This document shows positions 23,703-33,600 of a stretch of 64,000 nucleotides of DNA, piece by piece. The stretch spans positions 744,001-808,000 of the forward strand of contig NZ_BBRL01000004.1 in NCBI RefSeq assembly GCF_002090135.1, written 5' to 3'. This DNA comes from Demequina sp. NBRC 110055 (GTDB taxonomy: Bacteria; Actinomycetota; Actinomycetes; Actinomycetales; Demequinaceae). Position 1 is the first letter of the stretch; every line of letters begins with the position of its first letter. The notes beneath the pieces were generated by a model. That model searched no databases, was not told where the DNA came from, and worked only from the letters and a program-made list of their open reading frames with translations. The translations under genes were made by a program, and so were the position numbers.

Positions 23703-25241
23703 ATGAGGGGAAACAGGGTTCGTCTTGCCGGCGGGATCGTCGGGGCGCTCGTGGTGGTCGAGGCCACCTCGGGTGTCATTCAGGGCTTCTACACGCCGCT
23801 GTTCAGCGACATCGCGGACAAGCTCGCCATCCACGACGCGGACATCAACTGGCTTGAGGCCACGCAGCTGCTGCTGAGCGCCATCGTGGTGCCCGTGCTC
23901 GCGCGCCTGGGCGACATGATCGGCCACCGCAAGGTGCTCATCGGATCGCTCATTGTGACGATGCTCGCGTCCTATGCCATCGCGTTCTCCGCGTCGTTTG
24001 CGGTGTTCCTGGTGGCGTGGGCCATCCAGGGCTTCTACGTGGTGTGGCTTCCCATGAACGTGTCGATCATCCACTCGCGCGCCCGAGACCTCCCCGACGG
24101 CGCGGCACTCACCCGCCGCGGCGCGGGCATCATCGTCGTCGCGCTCCAGGCGGGTGCGATCGCAGGTGCGCTGCTGGGCGGCCAGCTCGGCGTGATGCTG
24201 CCGCTGTGGGCAACGCTCTTGGTGCCCGCGGTGTTGGTGACGATCGCACTCGTGGTGGTCATCGTGAAGGTGCCCGACCCCGGCGTGCGTGCCGGCGGCA
24301 CCATCGACACGCGCGGCACCACCGTGCTGACCCTCGCGCTGCTCGCGATCACCGGCGGCCTGTCCCTGGTGCGCTTCAACGGCATCAACGCATGGGTCAT
24401 CGTCATGGTCGCGATCGGACTCGCGCTGCTGTGGGTGTTCGTCAAGGTCGAGGAGCGCTCCGACGACCCGCTCGTCGACATGACGATGCTCCGCCTGCCC
24501 ACCGTGTGGCCCGTGATCCTGACCTCGGCCCTGTTCGGCGTCTCGGTGCTGGGCGCGCAGGGCCCACTGTCGACCTTCGCGCGGACCGACCCGGGCGAGG
24601 TGGGCTACGGCCTGGGGCTCGACTCGGCGACCGCGTCGTACCTGATCGGCGCGTACGTGGTGTCGCTGCTCATCGGCGCCGCGATCTTCTCCAAGGCCTC
24701 GGCGGTGTGGTCGCCTCGGTTCGTGCTCATCGGGGCCTCGGGTCTGGTGGCCGCCGGCTACCTCGCCCTCATCCCGCTGCACGCCAACTTTGTGCAGGTG
24801 CTCGCCTGCATGATGGTGGCGGGACTGGGCTCCGGAGCCCTCGTGGCCGCGCTTCCCGCCGCCGCGGCCGCTGCGGCGCCTCCCCACCAGACCGGTATCG
24901 CCACGGGTCTGACTAACACCACCAAGACCATCGGCGGCTCGTTCGCCTCGTCCGCGTTCGCGATCGCGCTCGCCTCGGGCGCCGTCGCGACCAGCTCGGG
25001 CGAGGAATCCGGCGCAGGGTCGCTGTCGGGTTACATGACCGTGTGGGCCATCTGCGGCGGCACGGCCATCGTCGCCCTCCTCGTGCTCTTCGCGGTGCCG
25101 AAGGTGGCCTTCCAGGCCAACGATGCCACTCGCGCCGCGGGCGACGGACTGCCGGCGGCCGATGCCCTGCCCGATGGGGTGCGCACCGCCGCCGAGCGTG
25201 ACCCCAAGCCGACCCCCCACGAAGGCGAGGAGACCCGATGA
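23703..25241 (+). CDS. MFS transporter, DHA2-type drug/proton antiporter
   Basis: A 512-residue permease with about 14 helices. The A-motif between helices 2 and 3 is visible as RLGDMIGHRKVL, and the first helix pair contains GFYTPLFSDIADKL. The layout is that of the DHA2 (EmrB/QacA) class that exports hydrophobic compounds by proton antiport; the substrate is unknown. A hydrophilic tail of about 45 residues follows the last helix. CATGAT ends six bases before the ATG, so the transcript may be leaderless. The stop overlaps the peptidase start (ATGA). Confidence 0.85.
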   Translation: MRGNRVRLAGGIVGALVVVEATSGVIQGFYTPLFSDIADKLAIHDADINWLEATQLLLSAIVVPVLARLGDMIGHRKVLIGSLIVTMLASYAIAFSASFAVFLVAWAIQGFYVVWLPMNVSIIHSRARDLPDGAALTRRGAGIIVVALQAGAIAGALLGGQLGVMLPLWATLLVPAVLVTIALVVVIVKVPDPGVRAGGTIDTRGTTVLTLALLAITGGLSLVRFNGINAWVIVMVAIGLALLWVFVKVEERSDDPLVDMTMLRLPTVWPVILTSALFGVSVLGAQGPLSTFARTDPGEVGYGLGLDSATASYLIGAYVVSLLIGAAIFSKASAVWSPRFVLIGASGLVAAGYLALIPLHANFVQVLACMMVAGLGSGALVAALPAAAAAAAPPHQTGIATGLTNTTKTIGGSFASSAFAIALASGAVATSSGEESGAGSLSGYMTVWAICGGTAIVALLVLFAVPKVAFQANDATRAAGDGLPAADALPDGVRTAAERDPKPTPHEGEETR

Positions 25242-26659
25242 AGAGGAACGAGGCATCGGCCGCCCACGCGAGCGAGCGCGCGCTCAGCGCCGCCGCCCAC
25301 CTGCAGGCCCTGGTGCGGATCCCCACCGTCTGCCCGCCCGGCGACGCGCCCCTGAGCCCCGAGGTTGCGCAGGTGTTCGCCGCCCACCGCTCGGCGATGG
25401 AGGAGTGCTACCCGCGCGTGTTTGCCGCGGCCGAGGTCGACTCGGTGGGCCGCGCCGGCCTGCTGCTGCGCGTGCCCGGTGCCACCCCCGAGCGTCCCGT
25501 CATGCTCATGGCCCACCAGGACGTGGTGCCCGTCCCCGACGACTGGGAGGCCGAGGGCTGGGAGCACCCGCCGTTCGACGGCGCCATCGACGCGGGCTAT
25601 GTCCACGGCCGCGGCACGCTCGACGACAAGGGCGCGCTCGTGGTGCTGATGGACGCGCTCGAGGAGCTCCTCGAGTCCGGGTGGACGCCCGCGCGTGACG
25701 TCTACCTGCTGTTCGGCGCCGACGAGGAGCAGCACGGTCCCTCGGCGGTCGCGGCCGCCGCGCTGCTCGAGGAGCGCGGCATCGAGCCGTGGCTCGTACT
25801 CGACGAGGGCGGCGCCGTCGCGACGGGGGCCTTCCCCGGAATGAGCGGCCCCGCTGCGGTCATCGGCGCCTCGGAGAAGGGCATCGCGACCATCGACCTG
25901 GTAGTCGAGTCGCTCGGAGGCCATGCCTCGACCCCGCCGCGCGAGTCGGCGCCGGGGATTCTGGCCGCCGCACTCGTCAACGTGGAGTCCGCGCCGTTCC
26001 CGTCGTCGTTGCACGACCTCTCGGTGGAGATGTTCGAGGGGCTCGCGCCGTCGCTGAGGTTCCCGCTCGGGTCCGTCCTCGGCCGCGCGGGGAAGCTGCG
26101 CGGGCCACTCGCGACCCTCATGCCTCGCCTGGGGCCGGAGCTTGCGGCCATGGTGCGCACCACCGCCGCGATCACGATGCTCGAGGGCAGCCCCGCGCAA
26201 AACGTGCTCGCCACCCGGGCCCGCGCCACACTGAATTGCCGCATCGCCGTGGGGTCCTCGGTGGCCGCCACCGTGGCACACCTGCGCGAGGCCATCGACG
26301 ATGAGCGCGTCTCCTTGGAGATCGTCGAGGCGTCCGAGCCCTCTCCCGTCTCGCCCACGGCCGGCGACGAGCGGTGGGAGGCGCTGGGTGCGGCCGTGGC
26401 GGCGTCCTATCCCGAGGCGGTTGTGGTGCCCTACGTCATGATGGCTGCGTCCGACGCTCGCCACGTGGCCCGCATCGCGCCGGCGGTGTACCGGTTCTCG
26501 CCGCTGCTCATGGACAAGGCGCATCGCGAGGCCATCCACGGCCCCAACGAGAAGGTGTCGATCGAGTCGCTGGGCCGCGGCGTGGAGTTCTACCGGGCGC
26601 TGCTGACCGGCCCGGCGCTGGGGCCCGATGCCGCCAAGGGCGGCGCCGCCGCGGGCTAG
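25238..26659 (+). CDS. M20-family metallopeptidase (carboxypeptidase PM20D1/CPS1-like)
   Basis: A 473-residue zinc peptidase or amidohydrolase. Metal and catalytic residues are in place: H93 (LMAHQDVVPV), D129 (HGRGTLDDKG), E163/E164 (GADEEQHG), the Asp of LVLDEGG and the His of AIHGPNE. The dimerisation domain is inserted in the middle. The family cleaves dipeptides, N-acyl amino acids or C-terminal residues; the substrate is uncertain. Coupling to the MFS gene by ATGA suggests that import or export of a product accompanies hydrolysis (inferred). TAGCCT at its stop codon serves as the likely -10 of the next gene. Confidence 0.88.
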   Translation: MKRNEASAAHASERALSAAAHLQALVRIPTVCPPGDAPLSPEVAQVFAAHRSAMEECYPRVFAAAEVDSVGRAGLLLRVPGATPERPVMLMAHQDVVPVPDDWEAEGWEHPPFDGAIDAGYVHGRGTLDDKGALVVLMDALEELLESGWTPARDVYLLFGADEEQHGPSAVAAAALLEERGIEPWLVLDEGGAVATGAFPGMSGPAAVIGASEKGIATIDLVVESLGGHASTPPRESAPGILAAALVNVESAPFPSSLHDLSVEMFEGLAPSLRFPLGSVLGRAGKLRGPLATLMPRLGPELAAMVRTTAAITMLEGSPAQNVLATRARATLNCRIAVGSSVAATVAHLREAIDDERVSLEIVEASEPSPVSPTAGDERWEALGAAVAASYPEAVVVPYVMMAASDARHVARIAPAVYRFSPLLMDKAHREAIHGPNEKVSIESLGRGVEFYRALLTGPALGPDAAKGGAAAG

Positions 26660-26668
26660 CCTGGGCGC

Positions 26669-28195
26669 GTGAGTGAGAACGTGCCACAGCTGTCTGCCGA
26701 CGACGCCGCGCGCCTGCGCGACGACCTGGCGGGATGGACCGTCGATGCCGTCGAGGCCGTGGTGGGGGACCGCGCGGCAAGGGCGCTCGGTCGCGAACAG
26801 ATCACGCCCGCGCTCATGGCCGCACGCGACGCAGGGGCGGACCGGCACGCGCTCCTGACCCGGCTCTTCGTGCTCGGCGACGTCCTCAGTGATGCCGACC
26901 TGTCGACCGCGCTGCCCGCGCTCACGGCGGACGGAGCCGCCCGCACCGGTCTCGTCGCCATGACCGACGGTGCCGGCCGCGCCCTCGTGCAGCTCAGCCC
27001 GCACGCCGCCGCCGACGGCGACGTCCAGGTGGACTGGTGGGTGCCGTCCGACCCGCGCGAGGCCATCACCGGCCGGGCGGTGCAACCCGACCATGTGCTC
27101 GGGGTCGGGGGCGCGTCGACCATGCTCGCCTCGGTCACGGTGCGCCGCCCCGTGGGGCGTGTGCTCGACCTCGGCACCGGCTGCGGCATCCAGGCCCTCC
27201 ACGCCTCTCTTCACGCAGACCAGGTCGTCGCCACCGACATCTCCCGTCGCGCGCTCGCCTACGCGCGCCTGAGCGAGGCGATCAACCGGCCCGCCCTGCG
27301 CGAGGCCGCCTGGGACATGCGCGAGGGAAGCCTGCTCGAGCCCGTCGAGGGCGAGGCTTTCGACCTCATCGTGTCCAACCCGCCGTTCGTCATCACCCCT
27401 CCCGGCGCGCCCCGTTTCGAGTACCGCGACGGTGGGCTTGAGGGCGATGCCGTCGTGGAGACCCTCATTCGCGAGGCCGGCGCGCATCTGCATCCAGGCG
27501 GCATCGCACAGTTCCTGGGCAACTGGGAGATCCGCGGCGACTGGACCAGTCGACTTGAGACGTGGCTCGACGCGAGTCCCGTGCCGCTCGACGCCTGGGT
27601 CATCCAGCGCGACGCACTCGACGCCGCCGAGTACGCCGAGACGTGGCTACGCGACGCCGGCATCACGCCCGAGCGCGACGCCGAGCGGTTCAGGGACGCC
27701 TACGAGACCTACCTGCGGGCCTTCGATGCCACCGGGGTCGAGGCCATCGGCTTCGGCGCGGTGCTGCTGCGCCGGCCGATGCACGGCTCGCCCACGCTGC
27801 GCCGGCTCGAGGAGCACGAGGGTGCCCTTCCCAGCCCCCTTGGCCCCCACCTCGCCGCGAGCCTTGACGCACACGACTGGCTCGCGCAGACCAGCGACGA
27901 AGCTCTGCTCGACGCGGCCTTGACGGTGGCGCCCGACGTCACCAAGGAAACCTACGGGCGCCCGCTGCTCGTCGATCCCGAACACCTCCTGCTGCGCCAA
28001 GGCGGCGCGCTGGGCCGCTCCATCAAGGCCGACACGGCGCTCGCGGGCTTCGTGGGTGCGTGCGACGGCGAGCTGACGGCGGGCCAGATTGCGCACGCGC
28101 TCGCCGCCTTGCTCGACGTCCCGGCAGGCACCATGGTGGGTGGGCTGGTGCCCGCGATTCGCGACCTGGTGCGTGACGGCTTCCTCATCCGCTAA
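26669..28195 (+). CDS. SAM-dependent methyltransferase (DUF7059 plus HemK/RsmC-like domain)
   Basis: A 508-residue protein. About 140 N-terminal helical residues (an actinobacterial-specific DUF7059-like module) precede a class I methyltransferase: SAM loop VLDLGTGCGIQ, acidic strand end VVATDIS, and the catalytic VSNPPFV, which matches the NPPY/F motif of enzymes acting on glutamine or on nucleobase amino groups. The C-terminal 150 residues are extra. Target unknown. The GTG start follows TAGCCT by six bases, so it is probably leaderless; that -10 includes the stop codon of the upstream peptidase gene. Confidence 0.82.
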   Translation: MSENVPQLSADDAARLRDDLAGWTVDAVEAVVGDRAARALGREQITPALMAARDAGADRHALLTRLFVLGDVLSDADLSTALPALTADGAARTGLVAMTDGAGRALVQLSPHAAADGDVQVDWWVPSDPREAITGRAVQPDHVLGVGGASTMLASVTVRRPVGRVLDLGTGCGIQALHASLHADQVVATDISRRALAYARLSEAINRPALREAAWDMREGSLLEPVEGEAFDLIVSNPPFVITPPGAPRFEYRDGGLEGDAVVETLIREAGAHLHPGGIAQFLGNWEIRGDWTSRLETWLDASPVPLDAWVIQRDALDAAEYAETWLRDAGITPERDAERFRDAYETYLRAFDATGVEAIGFGAVLLRRPMHGSPTLRRLEEHEGALPSPLGPHLAASLDAHDWLAQTSDEALLDAALTVAPDVTKETYGRPLLVDPEHLLLRQGGALGRSIKADTALAGFVGACDGELTAGQIAHALAALLDVPAGTMVGGLVPAIRDLVRDGFLIR

Positions 28196-28359
28196 CGAGG
28201 GGCGCTGAGCCCGACCACGCGGTGGCTGCGCTCCATCGACCATGCCGCAGGGAGCGACGTGACGCACCTCACAGTGGTGGTGGGGTGCGCGGGGCCGATG
28301 CCGTGCGTTCTCTCCTCGCGGCAGTCGGCCGTATTACCCCTGATCGAGGAGTCGTTGCC

Positions 28360-29205
28360 ATGCCCGCGTCCGCCGCGTTCCCACCCGCGTCGCCGGTGAT
28401 CACGGCTCCTCACGGGGACACGGTGTCGTGGTGGGACGGAGTGCCATGGTTCGACCTCGCACCGTGGCCCGATGTCACACCCTGGGAGCCGCCCGCCCCG
28501 CGAGCGATGCCGGCGCCCGGCTCTCCCGCCACCCTCGCGATCTCTCGCTACCTCCCCGCGACCACGATGCTGTGGCGTGGACGCACCGTCGCCGCGCTCT
28601 TCTTGCAGGGATGCCCGTGGACGTGCGGGTACTGCCTTGACCCGTCCATGCGACGCGACGAGGGTATCGGCCGCTGGACGTGGGCGGACGTGGTTGCCGA
28701 CGTGACGGGAGTCCACCGCGACATCGATGGCATCGTCTTCACCGGCGGCGAGCCCACCCGGCAAGCCGCGCTCCTCCCCGCGATGGCCTTCATGCGTGAG
28801 GCCGGCCTCGGCATCGCCCTGCACACCGGTGGCGCGTATCCTGCGCGGCTCGAGCGCGCGCTGCCGCTGGTCGACTTCGTTTCGCTCGACATCAAGGGCC
28901 AGCCCAGCCGCTACGGCGCCGTCACCGGTTCGCTAGTGGCGGGCGACGCGGCATGGCGCTCGCTCGACATCCTCCAGGCCTCGTCGACTGCCTTCGAGGT
29001 CACCATCACCGTCGACCCCACCCTTCACACCCGCGCGGAGATACTGGACCTTGCCGACACCCTCCGGGCGCGCGGGGTGCACCGTATTGCTCTGCAGGAG
29101 GTCATCGCGGGGATCGCGAACCCCCGCTACGCGGACCGCCTCGGCGGGCGCGGCATCCGCGATGTCCTGACCCTCACGGATCTGAGCAAGTTCACCGTGC
29201 GGTAA
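28360..29205 (+). CDS. radical-SAM protein, anaerobic ribonucleotide reductase activase-like
   Basis: A 281-residue protein with the radical-SAM [4Fe-4S] motif GCPWTCGYC (CxxxCxxC) and FTGGEPTRQ, the pattern of NrdG-type activases. The typical enzyme has about 230 residues; here some 50 residues precede the conserved start and include the odd repeats DGVPW, DLAPW and DVTPW. An internal ATG at 28507 would give the normal length, but GAGGAG eight bases before 28360 favours the longer form. No nrdD reductase gene is in the window, so the partner is elsewhere or the protein activates something else. An intergenic copy of the iterated 9-mer lies 60 bp upstream. Confidence 0.78.
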   Translation: MPASAAFPPASPVITAPHGDTVSWWDGVPWFDLAPWPDVTPWEPPAPRAMPAPGSPATLAISRYLPATTMLWRGRTVAALFLQGCPWTCGYCLDPSMRRDEGIGRWTWADVVADVTGVHRDIDGIVFTGGEPTRQAALLPAMAFMREAGLGIALHTGGAYPARLERALPLVDFVSLDIKGQPSRYGAVTGSLVAGDAAWRSLDILQASSTAFEVTITVDPTLHTRAEILDLADTLRARGVHRIALQEVIAGIANPRYADRLGGRGIRDVLTLTDLSKFTVR

Positions 29206-29248
29206 TCGCCGCCTTCCGTCGACGTGCATCGGTGGGTAGAGTTCCAGC

Positions 29249-30550
29249 GTGGCCGTGGGGGAGTTGCACTTTGAGGGGTTCGTGCTCGACGCGGCCCGCT
29301 ATCAGTTGCGCGCGGGTGCAGACCCGGTGCGCATCGAGCCCCGCGCCTTCGACCTCTTGCGCGTGCTGATCGAGCAGCGTGACCGGGTCGTGACGAAGCC
29401 GGAGATCCTCGAAACGGTGTGGGGCACCACGTATGTGTCGGACGCCGCGCTCACCACCGCCCTGCGTACGGTGCGCCGTGCGATTGGAGACACGGGTGCC
29501 GCGCAGCGACTGATCCGCACCGTTCACGGTCGCGGCTATCAATTCGTCGGCGACGTGACGGTGGCCGATGCCGCGGCAGGCTCCGCACCCGTCCCGCCAC
29601 CCGCTCCGGTCGGCCCGGCGAGCTTTGCGCCCGCGGGCCGCGCTCCGGCGCCCACCACCCCCGTCGCCACGTCCCACACGGTGGTCGGTACGCAGGCGAT
29701 CCGGTATTGCGCCGCCGCAGACGGCTCCCGCATCGCCTACGCCACGGTCGGTGAGGGGCCTGTGCTCGTGAAGGCCGCGAACTGGATCACACACCTCGAC
29801 CTCGAGTGGGACAGCCCCGTGTGGGCTCACTGGAACCGCGGCATGGCGTGGGGCCGGCGCCTCATTCGCTACGACGAGCGAGGGTGCGGGATGTCCGACT
29901 GGGATCCGCCCAGCAACACGTTCGAGGACTGGGTGGCCGACCTCGAGGCCGTCGTCGAGGCTTCCGGGGTGGAGACCTTTCCGCTCTTGGGTATCTCGCA
30001 GGGTGCCGCGGTGGCGGTCGCGTACGCCGCCCGCCATCCCGACCGCGTGGAGCGCCTGGTGCTCTCGGGCGGATATGCCCGCGGACGAATCGTGCGGGCC
30101 GAGGACGATGCCCAGCGGGCAGCCGCCGCCCTCGATGTCGACCTCGCGCGGGTGGGCTGGGAGCAGCAGGACTCGAGCTTCATGCGTGTCTTCGCGTCGC
30201 AGTTCCTCCCCGAGGGCACGCTCGAGGACTGGGACGCCTTCACCGAGTTCCAGCGCAGCACCACCTCGGCCGCGAATGCCGTGAACTTCCTTGAGGAGTT
30301 CGCCCACATCGACGTGGTCGACGAGGCGCCGCGAGTGACCTGCCCCACGCTCATCCTCCATTCGCGCGGCGACGTGAGGGTGCCGGTGTCGCAGGCACGC
30401 GAGCTCGCCACCCTCATCCCCGACTCCTCGCTCGTGCTGCTCGAGAGCGCCAACCACCTGCTCGGCGAGGACGAGCCCGCGTGGAAGGACTTCCTGAGTC
30501 ACCTCGACGCTTTCTTGGGTTCCGCCGACGGAGTTTCTGAGGAGATCTGA
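29249..30550 (+). CDS. winged-helix DNA-binding domain fused to alpha/beta hydrolase
   Basis: A 433-residue two-domain protein. Residues 1-105 are an OmpR/PhoB-type winged helix (FEGFVLDAARYQL ... EPRAFDLLRVLIEQ ... RTVHGRGYQFVG). A Pro/Ala linker of about 40 residues follows. The rest is an alpha/beta hydrolase with nucleophile elbow GISQG, acid HSRGD and terminal His in SANHLL. There is no receiver domain, so it acts as a one-component regulator in which the hydrolase may bind or cleave the signal; that link is inferred. The GTG follows TAGAGT by six bases (leaderless). Confidence 0.85.
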   Translation: MAVGELHFEGFVLDAARYQLRAGADPVRIEPRAFDLLRVLIEQRDRVVTKPEILETVWGTTYVSDAALTTALRTVRRAIGDTGAAQRLIRTVHGRGYQFVGDVTVADAAAGSAPVPPPAPVGPASFAPAGRAPAPTTPVATSHTVVGTQAIRYCAAADGSRIAYATVGEGPVLVKAANWITHLDLEWDSPVWAHWNRGMAWGRRLIRYDERGCGMSDWDPPSNTFEDWVADLEAVVEASGVETFPLLGISQGAAVAVAYAARHPDRVERLVLSGGYARGRIVRAEDDAQRAAAALDVDLARVGWEQQDSSFMRVFASQFLPEGTLEDWDAFTEFQRSTTSAANAVNFLEEFAHIDVVDEAPRVTCPTLILHSRGDVRVPVSQARELATLIPDSSLVLLESANHLLGEDEPAWKDFLSHLDAFLGSADGVSEEI

Positions 30551-30671
30551 GGGCGCACATGAGGGTGTCCTGAGAACGCTGGCCGGGAGCCGCGTGCGCC
30601 TCTAGCGTGGAGGCCGAGCACGCGAGATGGCCGCGGGCCGTACCCCGTCAGCCGACCCCAGGAGCCTCTCC

Positions 30672-33600
30672 ATGTCTGCCCCCATGTCCCTTGCCCGCCG
30701 CGCGGGCGCCGCCGCTGCCGCCGTCGCGGTGCTCGCGGCCGCCGCGCTCGGCGGAAGCGCCGCGAGTGCCGCGGATGGCCTCGCCGCGGAGGCGTCACCG
30801 TCCGTGACGCCTTCCGCGTCTCCCGTCCCGACGGCCGATGCCGTCGCGAGTCCCGTACCCGAGCCGTCGGCCGCCGAGGGGCCGACGGACGCCCTCCCGG
30901 TCGAGGAGCCGGCCGCGCAGCCCAGCGAGGCCCCCGTCGCTGAGGCCGAGGTGACCGAGCCTGAGGTGACCGAGCCCGAGGTGACCGAGGCGGTCGCGAG
31001 CGACGCCGAGCCTGTCGCGACGGAGCCGGCGCCCACCGCATCGGCCCTCCCGGTCGAGCCCAGCCCCGCGCCCAAGGCTGCGCGACTGGCCGAGCCGGCC
31101 GTCGCATCGGCCCTCGTGGAGGAGGACGACGACCCGCGGTTCCTCGGCGCGGATGGCTGCTATTACACCTTCATCGCGGCGGCCACGCAAGCGGTCATCA
31201 GCGACATCGAGGGGTGCACCGACGTGGTGGTGCCGAGCGTGATCGAGGGCCTCTCGGTGGTCACGGTCGGCCTGAGTGACCCCATGAGCGATGTGTCCAC
31301 GTTCACCTCGCTGACACTGCCGGACTCGGTGACGGTCGTCAGCAGGAATGCCTTCACCGACGCGACCGCGCTGACGTCGGTCGACCTCGGCAAGGGACTC
31401 AAGCATGTGGGTGCGGATGCGTTCAGGGGCAGCGCCGTGACCTCGCTCGACATCCCCGCGACGGTGGGCGGGACGGGCGATCGTGCCTTTGCCTTCATGG
31501 ACGACCTCACCGAGGTGGTGCTGCGCGGCAGCGTGCTCGCCTTCCAGAACCACACCTTCGAGGGTGACACCGCGCTGGGCGACGTGCACATCCTCGATCG
31601 CAGCCCGGTGGCCTCGTTCGGCTCGTCCACGTTCAACGGCACCAGCTTCCGCCTGCGCCTGCTGTTCCACGACGGCGCCATGGGCCTGGACTGCAGCGGT
31701 GAGTCCGTGACGATCGGTGGCGAGACCTTCACCAGCGACTGCCTGAGCGACGTCACCTTCGACCTGGGCGCCCTCGGCACCGACGTGCGGCGCGACCTGG
31801 TCGAGGGCACGGTGATCGCGGAAGGACCCGACGTCATCACTCCGCCCGGGCAGCGCCTCGCGGGCTTCGCGCCGGCCCTGCCCTACACCGTCGGTGCCTC
31901 GGACGTGACGCTCGTCGCCCAGTTCGAGGCGGACATCCGCAACGCGGTGGGCGAGGACGGGTGCACGTACACCTACCAGCTCGAAGGCACCGGGGCGCGA
32001 GTCCTCGACATCACCGGCTGCGCCGACGTGGTGGTGCCGTCGAGCCTGGGCGGCGCTCCGGTAGAGATCCTGGGCGACGGCGACGGACGCGTGAGTGTGG
32101 CCGCGACCGCGACGTCGCTGACCGTTCCCTCGACCGTGAAGGTCATCGACGCCCGGGCCTTCCAGGACGCCGATGAGCTCGCCACGGTCAACCTCACGGA
32201 TGGCCTCACCGCCATCGAGGATCGCGCCTTCGCCGATGCTGATGCGCTCACCTCGATCACCTTTCCGGTGAATCTGCGCACCATCGCGCCGCGCGCCTTC
32301 GAGCATGCCAGCGCGCTCGCGACGGTCGACTTGGGGCTGGTCAGTTCGATCGGCACGTCCGCATTTGCGTCGACCGCACTCACCACGCTGACGCTCCCGC
32401 CGACCCTGACGTCGACGGGCGAGCAGGCCTTTGCCTTCATCCCGACGCTGACCGAGGTCACGATCAAGGGCGACATGACGGCGTTGGGGAACTTCGCGTT
32501 CCTCGATGACACCCACCTGAGCAAGGTCGTGCTGCACGACCGTGCGGACAGGCTCGGGCTGGCCGACCAGCTCTTCTCTCACGTCCCGCCGTTCGAGTTC
32601 TTCGTCCACGACGGCGCGCTCGGCCTGGACTGCGACGGCGCGCGCGCTCCGTTCTCCGGCGGCGTCATCGACCCGATGTGCCTGGTCGACGTGACGTTCG
32701 ACAAGGGCCCCGACACCTTCGACGAGCGCTGGCAGCACGTCGAGGAGGGCTTCGTCATCGAGGAGGGACCCGAGGCTGTGGCGCCGTATGGGACCGAGTT
32801 CGTGGGCTACGACCCCGAGCTGCCATTCATCGTCGGCACCGAGGACCTGGTCTTCGAGGCGCAGTTCGGGGGCCTCACCCCGGGCGACTACACGCCCAGC
32901 GAGGACGACCTCACTCCCGAGGCCCAAGGCGGGTTCACGATCCCGTCGTCGGTCCAGGCCGGCGATCTGCTCACGCTCGTGGCCGACCCCGCGCCCACCG
33001 GCACGCCCGAGCCCGAGCCGACGGGCGACCCCGAGCCCCTGGCGCTTCCGCTTGCGCTCGCGGTGGCCCAGGACGAGGAGCCGCCGGTAGGCGACGACTC
33101 TGAGGACGAGCCCGACCCCAACGACTTCATGGACGTGGTCCTCTTCTCTACGCCCGTGCAGCTGGACATCCTCGACGCGCCGACGGAGCAGTCCTTCGTG
33201 GTGCGGATTCCCGCGGACACGGAGCCCGGCGAGCACAAGATCGCGGTCTACACGGTGTTCGGCGACCTCTTCGGCTGGCAGCCGCTCACCGTGACAGCCG
33301 CGGACGAGCCCGAGGGCTCCCCTGAGGATCCCGAGACCCCCGCGCCGGGCGACGGCGACCCCGTCGGGGAGGAGAGCCCGGACACGGAGACGCCGGTGAG
33401 TGACGATGACCCGGCAGGCGACAACGACCCGGCGGGCCAGGACGATCCCGCGGGCGAAGACGGTGCCATGGGCGGCGACACCGATGGAGGCGACTCCGGT
33501 GACGTCGAGGAGGCCGCCCACCCCGTCGGCCAGGTGGGTGCGACGTCCGGGGCGGCAGATGGTGACGCCTCGGCGAACGGCCTGGACGGGCTGAGTGCGA

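Noticed and set aside
21294-25256. A very long open reading frame on the minus strand under hppA and the MFS gene
   Set aside because: It translates to low-complexity Arg/His/Asp/Gly-rich sequence and is the mirror of two well-conserved plus-strand genes; high GC removes stops from this frame.
28222-28359. An upstream in-frame start for the radical-SAM gene at 28222
   Set aside because: The added residues are low-complexity, the region contains an intergenic-type 9-mer copy, and GAGGAG marks the start at 28360.
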